A DNA stretch of 64,000 nucleotides, from contig NZ_CP025546.1 of the NCBI RefSeq assembly GCF_003614435.1, positions 3,720,001-3,784,000 on the forward strand, given 5' to 3'. Origin of the DNA: Mycobacterium paragordonae. Its GTDB lineage: Bacteria; Actinomycetota; Actinomycetes; Mycobacteriales; Mycobacteriaceae. Positions 9,457 through 18,739 of the stretch are shown here, piece by piece; positions within the stretch are counted from its first letter, which is position 1; every line of letters begins with the position of its first letter. The notes under the pieces were generated by a model. That model saw only the letters and a list, made by a program, of their open reading frames with translations, ran no database searches and had not been told where the DNA came from. Made by a program: the position numbers and the translations under genes.

Positions 9457-9633
9457 ATGGTCCGGCGGCGGAACTCGACTATGCCTCGGTTGATCGAGAC
9501 ATCCGCCCGCTTCATGTCGGGCCGTTTTGGGCTGCGGGAGGCCCGGTCGAGGCTCCTGACGTTCGAACCTCCTGCAGTGCAACGCAACTCGAATCAGCTG
9601 ATCGGATCGCCTAACCGGGAAGGGATCGCGTAG
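9457..9633 (+). CDS. Possible 58-aa leader ORF before mmpS
   Basis: An ATG at 9457, ten bases after the operator, opens a 58-codon frame (MVRRRNSTMPRLIETSAR...). It stops with TAG at 9631-9633, immediately before the mmpS GTG. It is Arg-rich, has no recognised domain and only mediocre third-position GC, so it may be chance. If translated from a leaderless transcript it would deliver ribosomes directly to the mmpS start. Low confidence. Confidence 0.25.
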   Translation: MVRRRNSTMPRLIETSARFMSGRFGLREARSRLLTFEPPAVQRNSNQLIGSPNREGIA

Positions 9634-10068
9634 GTGCAGATGGCGAAGATGGTGCGCAACGCCTGGTTGCCGCTGTTGATCGTGGCCGTGGTCGCGATCG
9701 GCGGGTTCACCGTGCACCGGGTCAAGTCGTATTTCACCGCGGAGAACGCGGACACGTTGACCAGCCCGAAGGTGGACGACTCAAAACCGTTCAAGCCCAA
9801 GGTCGTCAAGTACGAGATCTTCGGTTCGGCGGCAAGCGCCAACGTGAACTACCTGGATCTCAGTGCGGAGCCGCGGCGCCTGGACGACGCGCCGCTGCCC
9901 TGGACCCTGGTCCTGAGCACCACCGCCCCCTCAGTTTTCCCCAACATCTCGGCGCAGAGCGACGGTGACTACCTCGGCTGCCGCATCACCGTCGACGACG
10001 AAATCAAGGACGAGAAAATTTCAAACGGCGTGCACGCTTTGACCTCCTGCCTGGTGAAATCAGCATGA
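9634..10068 (+). CDS. MmpS family transport accessory protein
   Basis: The 144-residue protein has one N-terminal membrane helix ([22 protein letters not shown]) followed by a periplasmic beta-rich domain. The segments [51 protein letters not shown] and the terminal [19 protein letters not shown] are characteristic of MmpS proteins. MmpS assists its paired MmpL RND transporter in exporting siderophores, lipids or drugs. The GTG start follows GGGAAGGGA; an ATG two codons later is also possible. Its stop overlaps the mmpL start (ATGA), so the two are translationally coupled. The subgroup (MmpS4 versus MmpS5) cannot be settled by eye. Confidence 0.93.
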   Translation: MQMAKMVRNAWLPLLIVAVVAIGGFTVHRVKSYFTAENADTLTSPKVDDSKPFKPKVVKYEIFGSAASANVNYLDLSAEPRRLDDAPLPWTLVLSTTAPSVFPNISAQSDGDYLGCRITVDDEIKDEKISNGVHALTSCLVKSA

Positions 10069-12980
10069 GCACCACCCTCGAAGACAGACGGCCGGACAAC
10101 TTCGACACCGCTCCCATCCCCAAACACGCGGCGCGTCCGGCGATTCCGCGGTTCCTGCGCAAGTTCGCGGTGCCCGTCATCATCGGCTGGATCGCGCTGA
10201 TCGCCGTCCTCAACACCGTGGTCCCACAGCTCGACGAGGTCGGCAAGCTGCGCTCGGTCTCGATGAGCCCCGACGACGCACAGTCGGTGATCGCCACCAA
10301 GCGTGTCGGCGAGGTGTTCAAGGAGTACAAGTCCAACAGCTCGGTGATGATCGTGCTGGAGGGCCAGAACGCGCTCGGCGCCGACGCACACGCGTACTAC
10401 GACCAGATCGTCCGCAAACTCGAGGCCGACAAGCAGCACGTCGAGCACGTTCAGGACTTCTGGAGCGACCCGCTCACCGGGGCCGGTGCGCAGAGCAACG
10501 ATGGCAAGGCCGCCTACGTGCAGGTCTATCTCGTCGGGAACATGGGTGAGACGAAGGCCAATGACTCGGTCGAGGCCGTTCAGCACATCGTCGACAGCGC
10601 CAAGCCGCCCAACGGGGTCAAGGCCTACGTCACCGGCCCCTCAGCCCTGGAAGCCGACCAGCACCTGGCCGGAGACCGCAGCCTGCAGCTGATCACGATG
10701 GCAACGTTCGTCGTGATCATCGCGATGCTGCTGTTGGTCTACCGGTCGATCGTCACGGTGCTGCTCACGCTCGGCATGGTGGTGTTCGAGCTGGCGGCCG
10801 CCCGGGGTGTGGTCGCGTTCCTCGGCTACCACGAGATCATCGGGCTCTCCACGTTCGCGACCAACCTGCTGGTCACCCTGGCCATCGCGGCCGCGACCGA
10901 CTACGCGATCTTCCTGATCGGCCGATATCAGGAAGCCAGAGCCGTCGGCGAATCGCGAGAAGACGCGTACTACACCATGTTCCACGGCACGGCGCACGTC
11001 GTGCTCGGATCCGGCATGACCATCGCCGGCGCCACCTTCTGCCTGCACTTCACCAACCTGCCCTACTTCCAGACACTCGGCGTCCCGCTGGCCATCGGCA
11101 TGGTCGTGGTGGTGCTCGCGGCCCTGACGCTCGGGCCCGCGGTCATCTCGGTGGCCACCCGCTTCCGCCAGACCCTGGAGCCCAAGCGCGCCCAGCGAAT
11201 TCGCGGCTGGCGCAAGATCGGCGCCGCCGTCGTGCGCTGGCCCGGACCGATCCTGGTCATGACGATCGGCATCGCCCTGGTCGGTCTGTTGACGCTGCCC
11301 GGCTACCGGACCAACTACAACGACCGCAACTACCTGCCCGCCGACCTGCCGGCCAACGCCGGTTACGCGGCCGCGGACCGGCACTTCTCCAAGGCGCGGA
11401 TGAACCCTGAGTTGCTGATGATCGAAAGCGATCACGACCTGCGCAACTCCGCCGACTTCCTGGTCATCGACAAGATCGCCAAGGCCATCTTCCGGGTGCC
11501 CGGAATCAGTCGGGTGCAGGCCATCACCCGGCCCGAGGGCAAGCCGATCGAGCACACGTCGATCCCGTTCCAGATCAGCATGCAGGGCGTCTCGCAGCAG
11601 ATGACGCAGAAGTATCAGGAAGATCAGATCGCCGACATGCTCAAGCAGTCGGATGAGATGCAGACGACCATCAACAGCATGGAGCAGATGCAGAGCATCA
11701 CCACGCAGATGGCCGCCGACATGCACCAGATGGTCGGCAAGATGCACTCGATGACGATCGATGTCGCCGAATTGCGGGACCACATGGCCGATTTCGAGGA
11801 CTTCTTCCGGCCGATCCGCTCCTACTTCTACTGGGAGAAGCACTGCTACGACATACCGGTGTGCTTCTCGCTGCGGTCGGTGTTCGATGCCCTCGACGGC
11901 ATCGACACCATGACCGACGACATCCAGAGCCTGCTGCCAATCATGGATCACCTCGACACATTGATGCCGAAGATGGTGGCGCTGATGCCCGAGATGATCC
12001 AGAACATGAAGAACATGAAAACCATGATGCTGACCATGTATTCGACCCAGAAGGGCATGCTGGAGCAGCAACAGCGGGCGCAGCGCGACTCCTCGGCCAT
12101 GGGCCGGGCGTTCGACGCGTCCCGCAACGACGACTCGTTCTACCTACCGCCGGAGACGTTCGACAACCCCGAGTTCAAGAAGGGGATGAAGAACTTCATC
12201 TCCCCCGACGGCCACGCCGTGCGCTTCATCATCAGCCACGACGGTGATCCGATGTCCGCGGAGGGCATTTCGCACATCGACGCGATCAAGAAGGCCACCT
12301 ACGAGGCGCTGAAGGGCACCCCGATGGAGGGCTCCAAGATCCTCCTCGGTGGCACGGCGGCCACCTTCAAGGACATGCAGGAGGGCAGCAACTACGACCT
12401 GCTGATCGCCGGAATCGCGTCCATGTGCCTGATTTTCATCATCATGCTGATCCTGACCCGCAGCGTGGTCGCGTCCGCAGTGATCGTGGGAACGGTATTG
12501 CTTTCGCTGGGTGCATCTTTCGGGCTTTCGGTGCTCATCTGGCAACACCTGATCGGCATCGAACTGCACTGGATGGTGCTGGCGATGTCGGTCATCATCC
12601 TGCTGGCGGTCGGCGCGGACTACAACCTGCTGCTGGTGTCCCGGTTCAAGGAGGAGATCCATGCCGGCCTGAACACCGGCATCATCCGGGCCATGGGTGG
12701 CACCGGGTCAGTGGTGACCTCTGCCGGACTGGTGTTCGCCTTCACGATGATGACGATGGCGGTCAGCGAGCTGATCGTGATCGGCCAGGTGGGCACCACG
12801 ATCGGTCTGGGTCTGTTGTTCGACACGCTGATCGTGCGGTCGTTGATGACGCCGTCGATCGCCGCGCTGCTGGGCAAGTGGTTCTGGTGGCCGCAGCGCG
12901 TGCGGCAGCGCCCGGTCGCCTCCCCCTGGCCGAAGCCCAGCGAGCAACCGGCGGAGAGGGATTCACTGACGTCGGTCTAA
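10065..12980 (+). CDS. MmpL family RND transporter
   Basis: This 971-residue inner-membrane protein has the MmpL plan. There is an N-terminal helix ([16 protein letters not shown]), a first porter loop, a block of five helices (from [22 protein letters not shown]), a large second loop and a second helix block near the C terminus. Conserved pieces include [32 protein letters not shown] and the ending [16 protein letters not shown]. The second loop contains a Met/Gln-rich coiled-coil stretch (about residues 505-680), as in MmpL4/MmpL5. MmpL proteins use the proton gradient to export lipids, siderophores or drugs. It is co-translated with MmpS and probably repressed by the upstream TetR. Confidence 0.95.
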   Translation: MSTTLEDRRPDNFDTAPIPKHAARPAIPRFLRKFAVPVIIGWIALIAVLNTVVPQLDEVGKLRSVSMSPDDAQSVIATKRVGEVFKEYKSNSSVMIVLEGQNALGADAHAYYDQIVRKLEADKQHVEHVQDFWSDPLTGAGAQSNDGKAAYVQVYLVGNMGETKANDSVEAVQHIVDSAKPPNGVKAYVTGPSALEADQHLAGDRSLQLITMATFVVIIAMLLLVYRSIVTVLLTLGMVVFELAAARGVVAFLGYHEIIGLSTFATNLLVTLAIAAATDYAIFLIGRYQEARAVGESREDAYYTMFHGTAHVVLGSGMTIAGATFCLHFTNLPYFQTLGVPLAIGMVVVVLAALTLGPAVISVATRFRQTLEPKRAQRIRGWRKIGAAVVRWPGPILVMTIGIALVGLLTLPGYRTNYNDRNYLPADLPANAGYAAADRHFSKARMNPELLMIESDHDLRNSADFLVIDKIAKAIFRVPGISRVQAITRPEGKPIEHTSIPFQISMQGVSQQMTQKYQEDQIADMLKQSDEMQTTINSMEQMQSITTQMAADMHQMVGKMHSMTIDVAELRDHMADFEDFFRPIRSYFYWEKHCYDIPVCFSLRSVFDALDGIDTMTDDIQSLLPIMDHLDTLMPKMVALMPEMIQNMKNMKTMMLTMYSTQKGMLEQQQRAQRDSSAMGRAFDASRNDDSFYLPPETFDNPEFKKGMKNFISPDGHAVRFIISHDGDPMSAEGISHIDAIKKATYEALKGTPMEGSKILLGGTAATFKDMQEGSNYDLLIAGIASMCLIFIIMLILTRSVVASAVIVGTVLLSLGASFGLSVLIWQHLIGIELHWMVLAMSVIILLAVGADYNLLLVSRFKEEIHAGLNTGIIRAMGGTGSVVTSAGLVFAFTMMTMAVSELIVIGQVGTTIGLGLLFDTLIVRSLMTPSIAALLGKWFWWPQRVRQRPVASPWPKPSEQPAERDSLTSV

Positions 12981-13075
12981 CGCCGAGTGCGAATTCCGCG
13001 ACGCTTCCGCGGCGTGTCGCGTCGTGAAGTTCACACTCGCCGCGGGGGTGACGGGCGACAGACGGTAGGCAGCGC

Positions 13076-13942
13076 TCAGTTCACGACGTCGAACACCGCC
13101 GCGGCCGACGTGACCGCTTTATCGGCGTTGCCCTCGTCGTGCAGCAGCATGCGCACGCCGACCCGTCCGGGTCCACCGGGGTAGGCCGAACCCTCCACCC
13201 GGAACGGGCCCACCTTGCCGCGGGACATGAACATCACGTGCCAGCTGACGACCTGCAGCCGCCGCGTCCCGGCGGCCTCCGCGGCGAGGTCGGTCGCGGC
13301 GGTCTCCAGCACCACGTGTTGCGGACCGATGTGCAGGGCCGCATCCGGGGAGGCGTACTCGGCGCTCAGCGCGGGCAACACCCAGTGCCCGTCGCCACGC
13401 TTGGCGGCGCCGAAGGCCGCCCACAGGGGCGGCAGGTCGGGTGAATCCTCGATCACCAGCTCGGTGCCCGAAACATCCATCCGGTCAAGGCCTTCCGGCG
13501 GTATGCCGATGATCGCGCCCTGCCCCTCGTTGAAGGCGAGCACCCGGTCCGGGTTGTCGGCATCGACGATCTTGCACCGCCCGTAGCCCATCGTGCGGCC
13601 TTGGTGGACGATGCCCGAATCCACGATCTCGATTCGGGCCACGTCATAGCCCGGGTCGATGATCTGCACCGAGGCGATCACCGGGTTGGGTACCGCCACC
13701 ATGTCGGTCTGGCACCCTTCCGGCGACGAGATGGCAAGAGGCGCAACCATGATGCCGCCGGCCTCGTTGCGCATGTCGCGGCGGATGGTCACGGTGTGGT
13801 CGACCTCACCAAGGTTCATCGATGAGTGGTTGCGCCCGATGTAGCGATAGCTGAGCAGGCCGGTCCAGCGCCGGTGCAACTCATCCCGGTAGGCGTCCGG
13901 GTCGTCGAGCAACTCCCGGATGTCGCGCGGTTGACCACTCAT
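13076..13942 (-). CDS. Conserved protein with probable double hot-dog (thioesterase-like) fold
   Basis: The 288-residue protein starts MSGQPRDIRELLDDPDAY. Its ATG overlaps the stop of the upstream gene (ATGA at 13939-13942), which fixes the start and shows coupling. The central stretch SGIVHQGRTMGYGRCKIVDADNPDRVLAFNEGQGAI looks like the PaaI-type hot-dog core. A second similar stretch appears near the C terminus (RRLQVVSWHVMFMSRGKVGPF... RVGVRMLLHDEG). I therefore infer an acyl-CoA-binding or thioesterase-like fold, but the catalytic residue is not obvious and no function can be given. It forms a two-gene operon with the DUF1801 gene. Confidence 0.7.
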   Translation of the reverse strand: MSGQPRDIRELLDDPDAYRDELHRRWTGLLSYRYIGRNHSSMNLGEVDHTVTIRRDMRNEAGGIMVAPLAISSPEGCQTDMVAVPNPVIASVQIIDPGYDVARIEIVDSGIVHQGRTMGYGRCKIVDADNPDRVLAFNEGQGAIIGIPPEGLDRMDVSGTELVIEDSPDLPPLWAAFGAAKRGDGHWVLPALSAEYASPDAALHIGPQHVVLETAATDLAAEAAGTRRLQVVSWHVMFMSRGKVGPFRVEGSAYPGGPGRVGVRMLLHDEGNADKAVTSAAAVFDVVN

Positions 13943-14319
13943 TTTCCGGCCTTCCTGGACTCGTTGTGCGCCATAGCATCCCGGATAAGCGCCATCAGCG
14001 CTTCGTCGTCGATCGTGTCGCCCTCGTGGAAATCGATGGCACGGCGGGTGTTTCCGTCCAGGCTTGCGTTGAACAGCCCGCTGGGGTCGTTCAGTGCGGC
14101 AGCGTGCGCGAAGGTCACCTTGACGACGTTCTTGTACGTCTCGCCGGTGCAGATCATCCCGTCGTGGTACCACACCGGGACGCCCCGCCACTTCCATTCT
14201 TCGACGACGTCCGGGTCGGCCTGCTTGATCAGCGCACGGATGCGCGCCAGTGTCTCCCCACGCCAGTCACCGAGTTCCGCGATACGCGCGTCGATCAACT
14301 CCGACGGTGCCTCAGCCAT
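13939..14319 (-). CDS. DUF1801 domain protein
   Basis: The 126-residue cytosolic protein has the DUF1801 pattern: LARIRALIKQADPDVVEEWKWRGVPVWYHDGMICTGETYKNVVKVTFAHAAAL and a C-terminal Arg/Lys-rich helix. Relatives include frataxin-like iron-binding YdhG proteins and many uncharacterised small proteins. The ATG follows GGGGGCGAC, an acceptable ribosome site. Its stop overlaps the start of the hot-dog-like gene. It is divergent from the molybdopterin oxidoreductase gene with 71 bases between them. Confidence 0.85.
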   Translation of the reverse strand: MAEAPSELIDARIAELGDWRGETLARIRALIKQADPDVVEEWKWRGVPVWYHDGMICTGETYKNVVKVTFAHAAALNDPSGLFNASLDGNTRRAIDFHEGDTIDDEALMALIRDAMAHNESRKAGK

Positions 14320-14390
14320 GTCGCCCCCATCTGCATCGCGATACAGTTGCAGGGCTGATTGTAACGTCGATACTGCTGGACAAAAGGACC

Positions 14391-16634
14391 ATGGGACATC
14401 CCTCGGGTGACGCGCGCACGGTGTTCACCTTCTGCCGCTATTGCCTGGCCTCCTGCGGCATCGAGGTCACCGTCGAGGGCAACCGGGTGTCCAGGATCGC
14501 CGCTGACAAGCAGAACCCGCACAGCTGGCGCGACTTCTGCGCGAAAGGCCGGAACGCCGCACAACTCGTCGAACACCCGCGCCGGATCCTGACTCCCATG
14601 CGGCGGGTGGCCGACCGGTACGTCGAATCCACCTGGGATGACGCTATTTCCGACATCGCGGCGCGGATGACGGCGTTGATCGAGGCCGACGGCCCCGATG
14701 CCGTCGGCGCCTACTACGGCAACCCGGCCGGATACTCGGCGTCGAATCTGATGTTCATGAACGGTTGGCTGGATGCGGTGGGCACCCAGAACCGTTACGC
14801 GGTGGGCTCCGTCGACCAGAACGCGGTGCACGTCGTCGCGGAAGCGATGTATGGATCCTCAATCATGGTGCCCGTCTCCGACATCGATCACTGCGACTAT
14901 TTCCTTCTGGTCGGGGCCAATCCCGCGGTGAGCGCCTGGAACTGGCTGGAAAGCGCACCGGGCGGCTGGCAGCGGGCGCTGGACCGACAACGGCAGGGCG
15001 CCACCATCGTCGTCGTCGATCCGGTACGCACCGAATCCGCCGACAAAGCCGACGTCCAAATCGCGGTGCGTCCCGGCCAGGACTGGGCACTGCTGCTGGC
15101 GATGGTCAAAGTCATTCTCGACGAAAGCCTCGAACACCGGACCGACTGCGCACACCTGACCACCGGCATGCCGGCGCTTCGAGCGCTGATCGACGAAGCC
15201 GACCTGGATGACCTGGCCCGGCGATGCGACGTGCCACGCCACCAGATAGAAGACATGGCAAGGGAATTCGCGAACGCACCGGCCGCCATGGTGGTGACGC
15301 GGACCGGCGTGTCACTGCACCTGTCCGGGACGGTGGGCGAATGGCTCGGTCAGGTGCTCAACGTCATCACCGGGCGGATGGATCGCCCGGGCGGCCGGCG
15401 GTTCGAACCCGGCTACCTGGATGCGATTAAACTGGCCGGCGCCGTCAAGGCATCGGATCACCGCAGCCGGCTGACCAGCCGCCCGATGGTGGCGGGTGTG
15501 CACGCGTTGAGCGAATTGCCCGCGCAGATCACCACACCCGGCCCCGGCCAGATCCGCGCCCTACTGATCAATGCCGGCAACCCGGTGATCTCCGGGCCGG
15601 ACGGGTCCGCCCTCGACGACGCCCTGGCGCAGCTGGACCTGCTGGTGGTCATCGACATGGTCCAGCGCGAAAGCCACCGCCATGCGCACTGGTTGCTGCC
15701 CGCTGTGCACTGGCTCGAGCGTGATGACCTGCTGGCGCTCACCAGCAGTCTGCATGACGAGCCGTATGTGCAGTACGGCCGGCGGGCGGTCGAACCCCCG
15801 CCGGGGGCGCACGAGGCCTGGCGGATGTTCGTCGACCTGACGCTGGCCATGGACGTCCCGCTGTTCGGCGCCAAGGGGATCAATGCGTTCATCAAGGCCA
15901 GCCGGCGGCTGGCCCGCGTCACCGGTCGTCCGGCTCTGGAATTCTCGCCGCGCTGGGTCAACCGGCTGCTGCTGCTCATGTCGCGAAAGGTCAACGGCCA
16001 CAAGCTGAAATGGCGTGAACTGGTGGCCAGCGAGCACGGCATGGTGCTCGGCCCCCGCGAGTACGGTCACTTCAAGGACGCGCTGCGCACCCCTGACAAG
16101 CGCGTGCATATCGCGCCTGCCGCGTTGGTCGCCCGCGCCCGCGAACTGCTGGCGGCACCGGCGCCGGCGGCCCCCGACGGATACCCGTTCCAACTGGGCA
16201 ACCGCCGCCATCGGCATTCGATGAATTCGTTTCTGAACGAGTTGCCCGGTCTGCACCCGGGCGGCAAGGGCAGCGTGGTGCTCATCCACCCAGCAGATGC
16301 CGCCGATCTCGGCATCGCCGACGGCGACCTGGTGCGGGTGCACTCCCCCGTCGGCGCGGTTGAGGTGCGAGCTGCACTCAACGACCGGCCCCGGCGCGGC
16401 CTGCTCGTGATGGCTCACGGCTGGGGGTCGCGGATCTTCGACCCGCAGGGTGCGGCGGCGCCACAGGTCTTTGGGGTGAACCGCAATCTGCTCATCGACG
16501 CTGAACCCGTGGATCCGCTGTCTCAGACTCCCGCGATGAGTTCCGGCTACGTGGCGGTGGAACTGGTCGCTGCCGCCACACCCACCGACATGACCGAGAG
16601 CCGGCACCCGTCCGGTCCGGTGCGCCAGACGTGA
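14391..16634 (+). CDS. Molybdopterin-dependent oxidoreductase with N-terminal [4Fe-4S] site
   Basis: The 747-residue protein begins with a Mo/W-bisPGD Fe4S4 domain with cysteines at residues 15, 18, 22 and 50 (CX2CX3CX27C, followed by AKGRNA). The catalytic body contains the YYGNPAGYSASN region and pterin-binding stretches such as FLLVGANPAVSAWNW and IVVVDPVRTESADKADVQIAVRPGQDWALLLAMV. A C-terminal molydopterin dinucleotide-binding domain begins around LGNRRHRHSMNSFLNELPGLHPGG. It belongs to the DMSO-reductase superfamily, near the formate-dehydrogenase/BisC branch; M. tuberculosis Rv0197 is a similar-length protein. No TAT signal is seen, so it is probably cytosolic. ATG 14391 follows AAAGGACC. 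Its last ~88 bases overlap the convergent cupin gene. Substrate unknown. Confidence 0.9.
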   Translation: MGHPSGDARTVFTFCRYCLASCGIEVTVEGNRVSRIAADKQNPHSWRDFCAKGRNAAQLVEHPRRILTPMRRVADRYVESTWDDAISDIAARMTALIEADGPDAVGAYYGNPAGYSASNLMFMNGWLDAVGTQNRYAVGSVDQNAVHVVAEAMYGSSIMVPVSDIDHCDYFLLVGANPAVSAWNWLESAPGGWQRALDRQRQGATIVVVDPVRTESADKADVQIAVRPGQDWALLLAMVKVILDESLEHRTDCAHLTTGMPALRALIDEADLDDLARRCDVPRHQIEDMAREFANAPAAMVVTRTGVSLHLSGTVGEWLGQVLNVITGRMDRPGGRRFEPGYLDAIKLAGAVKASDHRSRLTSRPMVAGVHALSELPAQITTPGPGQIRALLINAGNPVISGPDGSALDDALAQLDLLVVIDMVQRESHRHAHWLLPAVHWLERDDLLALTSSLHDEPYVQYGRRAVEPPPGAHEAWRMFVDLTLAMDVPLFGAKGINAFIKASRRLARVTGRPALEFSPRWVNRLLLLMSRKVNGHKLKWRELVASEHGMVLGPREYGHFKDALRTPDKRVHIAPAALVARARELLAAPAPAAPDGYPFQLGNRRHRHSMNSFLNELPGLHPGGKGSVVLIHPADAADLGIADGDLVRVHSPVGAVEVRAALNDRPRRGLLVMAHGWGSRIFDPQGAAAPQVFGVNRNLLIDAEPVDPLSQTPAMSSGYVAVELVAAATPTDMTESRHPSGPVRQT

Positions 16635-17065
16635 TCGACGCCCGTGACGACGGCGGCGTCACCAGCTTTCAGCGGATGCGCGCCGTCGTCCAGGATCAGT
16701 TCGACCGAGCCGGAGAGCACGAGATCGAGGTCCACGGTGTCGGTGTGGTGCATCGAAAAGGCCACGCCTGGGCCGTAATCGATGATCTTCCAGTTGATGG
16801 TGCCGGGTGGGACCCCCAGGTCCAGGGTGTCGGCGCTCCGACCCCCATGGGAGATCGCGGGTGCCGACGGCGTCGCATAGAGCACGGAGTACAGGATGCC
16901 CTCGAAACCCGGGAAGCCGTCCAGCGTGACCGGCCCGTCCTGCTCCGCGCACGATCGGCCCGCGGCGTCGACGCCGGTGACCAGCAGCCGCCCACCGGGC
17001 GCGGACAGCGGGCCTTGCGACCCTTCCGGCAAGGAAACGAAGGCGCGCGCTGAGTCTTCTGACAT
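16547..17065 (-). CDS. Cupin-domain protein
   Basis: The 172-residue protein has a C-terminal single-domain cupin: VAFSMHHTDTVDLDLVLSGSVELILDDGAHPLKAGDAAVVTGVDHVWRTG, with the His-His pair and distal His expected for metal binding. The N-terminal ~90 residues include YSVLYATPSAPAISHGGRSADTLDLGVPPGTINWKIIDYGPG. Related cupins act as dioxygenases, isomerases or sensors. The ATG lies eight bases after TAGAGT, consistent with a leaderless message. Its 3' end overlaps the convergent oxidoreductase gene by 88 bases. Specific function unknown. Confidence 0.8.
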   Translation of the reverse strand: MSEDSARAFVSLPEGSQGPLSAPGGRLLVTGVDAAGRSCAEQDGPVTLDGFPGFEGILYSVLYATPSAPAISHGGRSADTLDLGVPPGTINWKIIDYGPGVAFSMHHTDTVDLDLVLSGSVELILDDGAHPLKAGDAAVVTGVDHVWRTGPDGCRLSVMSVGVAAATSSTAT

Positions 17066-17091
17066 GCGTTAGGACTCTAGCCGCAGCAACC

Positions 17092-17967
17092 TCAGCGACG
17101 AGCCGCTTCCAACAACGCGTCGGCGGCGATGCGACCGAGTTCGTTCGCGGCCAGCGGGCTGTCTCCGGTGATCAGTTTGCGGTCCTGGTGCGTCTTGCCG
17201 GTCATGTCGTCGTTAAGAATGGTCAGCCCCCGCTTGCTCAGCTGCTCTGCGACGAGCCATTTCAATTCGCCTGGCAGGTAACCCATTTCAATGTTCGCGC
17301 CGGAGTCCAGCGCGTCGGGGAACACGCACACCGAGTAGCCCTCGAAGGGCGATTCGGCTTTGTCCGCCGCGGCCGCGAGCAGGGCCGCCGGGCCGTGGCA
17401 CAACGTGACGATGAACCTGTCGTTCGTCAGCGCCCATTCCAGCGTCTCCCCCACGGCGGGACTGTCCGGCAGGCCGACCATCGCGCCGTGCCCGCCGGGG
17501 ATGAACACGGCAAGGTAGTCGGAATCGGGACCCAGCTCATTGGCCACCACTTCGGAAAGTTTCTTGGGCTGCTTGAACTTTGGCTTGAGCGCTTCGTAGG
17601 TGGCCAGCACGGCTTCGTCCTCGCCTGGCATCGCCCACAGCTCCAGCTTGACCGGATAGCCGGTGACGGTTGCGACGTCGACCTCGAATCCCGTCTCGAT
17701 CAGGTGGTGCAGCGGAAGCAATGTCTCGACGGGATGGTTGCCGGTGGAGAACATCGTGCCGTTCTTCAGCAGAACGTAGCGCTCCTCGGCGCCGATCATC
17801 AGGACTTTCCACCGGCCTCCGGTGTACTCCCCTGGGTGCTGCGCGCCGTCGAAGTCGGTCTTCGGCTGCGTGTACTGACTCAGTGAATACGCCGACGGAA
17901 AAAACGCGTTGTCCTCGGCCTCGTCGGGCGTGGGGTCTTTACTCAGGTGGTCCGCATCGGTGGGCAT
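17092..17967 (-). CDS. hchA: DJ-1/PfpI superfamily glyoxalase III / deglycase HchA (Hsp31)
   Basis: The 291-residue protein aligns along its length with E. coli HchA as I recall it. Shared pieces include [35 protein letters not shown] (as MFSTGNHP here), [16 protein letters not shown], the nucleophile elbow [11 protein letters not shown] with the catalytic Cys, and [26 protein letters not shown]. HchA converts methylglyoxal to lactate, repairs glycated protein and acts as a heat-inducible holdase. The frame is open to a TTG at 18000, but ATG 17967 sits exactly nine bases after a SigF-like -10, so I choose it and predict a leaderless mRNA. The DUF6629 gene ends just upstream on the same strand. 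Confidence 0.92.
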   Translation of the reverse strand: MPTDADHLSKDPTPDEAEDNAFFPSAYSLSQYTQPKTDFDGAQHPGEYTGGRWKVLMIGAEERYVLLKNGTMFSTGNHPVETLLPLHHLIETGFEVDVATVTGYPVKLELWAMPGEDEAVLATYEALKPKFKQPKKLSEVVANELGPDSDYLAVFIPGGHGAMVGLPDSPAVGETLEWALTNDRFIVTLCHGPAALLAAAADKAESPFEGYSVCVFPDALDSGANIEMGYLPGELKWLVAEQLSKRGLTILNDDMTGKTHQDRKLITGDSPLAANELGRIAADALLEAARR

Positions 17968-17976
17968 CGAAGAGAA

Positions 17977-18002
17977 CTGCCCGGCCGGTGGCTGTGGCAA
18001 AC
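17977..18002 (-). promoter_or_regulatory. SigF-like promoter of hchA
   Basis: On the minus strand GTTT (18002-17999), 16 bases, then GGGCAG (17982-17977), then exactly nine bases to the ATG at 17967. The -10 differs from GGGTAT at two positions. The spacing to the start codon is identical to that of five other elements in this window. Confidence 0.45.
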
Positions 18003-18003
18003 G

Positions 18004-18690
18004 TCAGATGCTTGGCACGGCGGAGTTCAACGGATCACCGCGCAGTCGGTGCGGGTCGGCAAGCCGGCGACGCCGAATCATGTGACCGAGCACGAGCACC
18101 GAGGCGGCCGCGGCATAGACGCACCACAAGGATGCGAAGGCCTGGACGTACACGACGGCCACCACCACCAGGCCGACCAGATTCAGCAGTCCAAACGCCA
18201 CAATCGAGGGATAACCCGACACCACCGCCGGTCCGATCACCGCGACGATGTAGAGCACGGCCCACACAATGCCGTTCGGCACGGCTTTCTGGTATTCCAG
18301 CGCGTGCGGGTGCTCGACGACCGTGACGGGTCTGCTCAGCACGACGTAGGTCAGATAGGTCGACACGACCCCACCTAGCGCCACGAAAGGCACCACCCGC
18401 ATCCGTGCGCCGCGGGGTTCGAGCATGAGGACCGAGATCGGCATGAGCGTCGGCAACAAACCCATCGCGATGAACAGATAGGCACGTACCGCCAGCGAGA
18501 CCAACCCGGGCGAGATCACGCCGTGCGCGGTGGGCCATACCGCCGCCTCGATGAATTGGTGCACCGCGAACACGGTCGGCAACAGCGCGAAAGGTATTTC
18601 GCGCCAATGTTTTACCTCGTGCAGCGCGGCGATGGCGACGGGCACCAGGGCCACACCGACCACCAGGTCGGCTGTTGCCGAGAAGCACAC
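18004..18690 (-). CDS. DUF6629-like multi-pass membrane protein
   Basis: The 228-residue protein starts with MCFSATADLVVGVALVPVAIAAL, the conserved opening of this actinobacterial family, and contains about seven hydrophobic helices. The loop FALLPTVFAVHQFIEAAVW is also typical. It sits in the cytoplasmic membrane; no activity is known to me. The GTG start at 18690 lacks a ribosome site but lies nine bases after a SigF-like -10 element (GGGAAC), suggesting leaderless, stress-linked expression. It is directly upstream of hchA on the same strand. Confidence 0.8.
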   Translation of the reverse strand: MCFSATADLVVGVALVPVAIAALHEVKHWREIPFALLPTVFAVHQFIEAAVWPTAHGVISPGLVSLAVRAYLFIAMGLLPTLMPISVLMLEPRGARMRVVPFVALGGVVSTYLTYVVLSRPVTVVEHPHALEYQKAVPNGIVWAVLYIVAVIGPAVVSGYPSIVAFGLLNLVGLVVVAVVYVQAFASLWCVYAAAASVLVLGHMIRRRRLADPHRLRGDPLNSAVPSI

Positions 18691-18699
18691 CGCTGCGGT

Positions 18700-18724
18700 G
18701 TTCCCGCTCGGCGTCGGCGCAAAC
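18700..18724 (-). promoter_or_regulatory. SigF-like promoter of the DUF6629 gene
   Basis: On the minus strand GTTT (18724-18721), 15 bases, GGGAAC (18705-18700), nine bases, GTG start at 18690. This matches the mycobacterial SigF consensus (GTTT-N15-17-GGGTAT) except for the T-to-A and final-base changes seen in other natural SigF promoters. Confidence 0.55.
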
Positions 18725-18739
18725 TACGAACAACCGCCG

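Noticed and set aside
10641..12071. 476-codon minus-strand frame inside mmpL
   Set aside because: Antisense shadow of mmpL with His/Asp-rich text and no domain.
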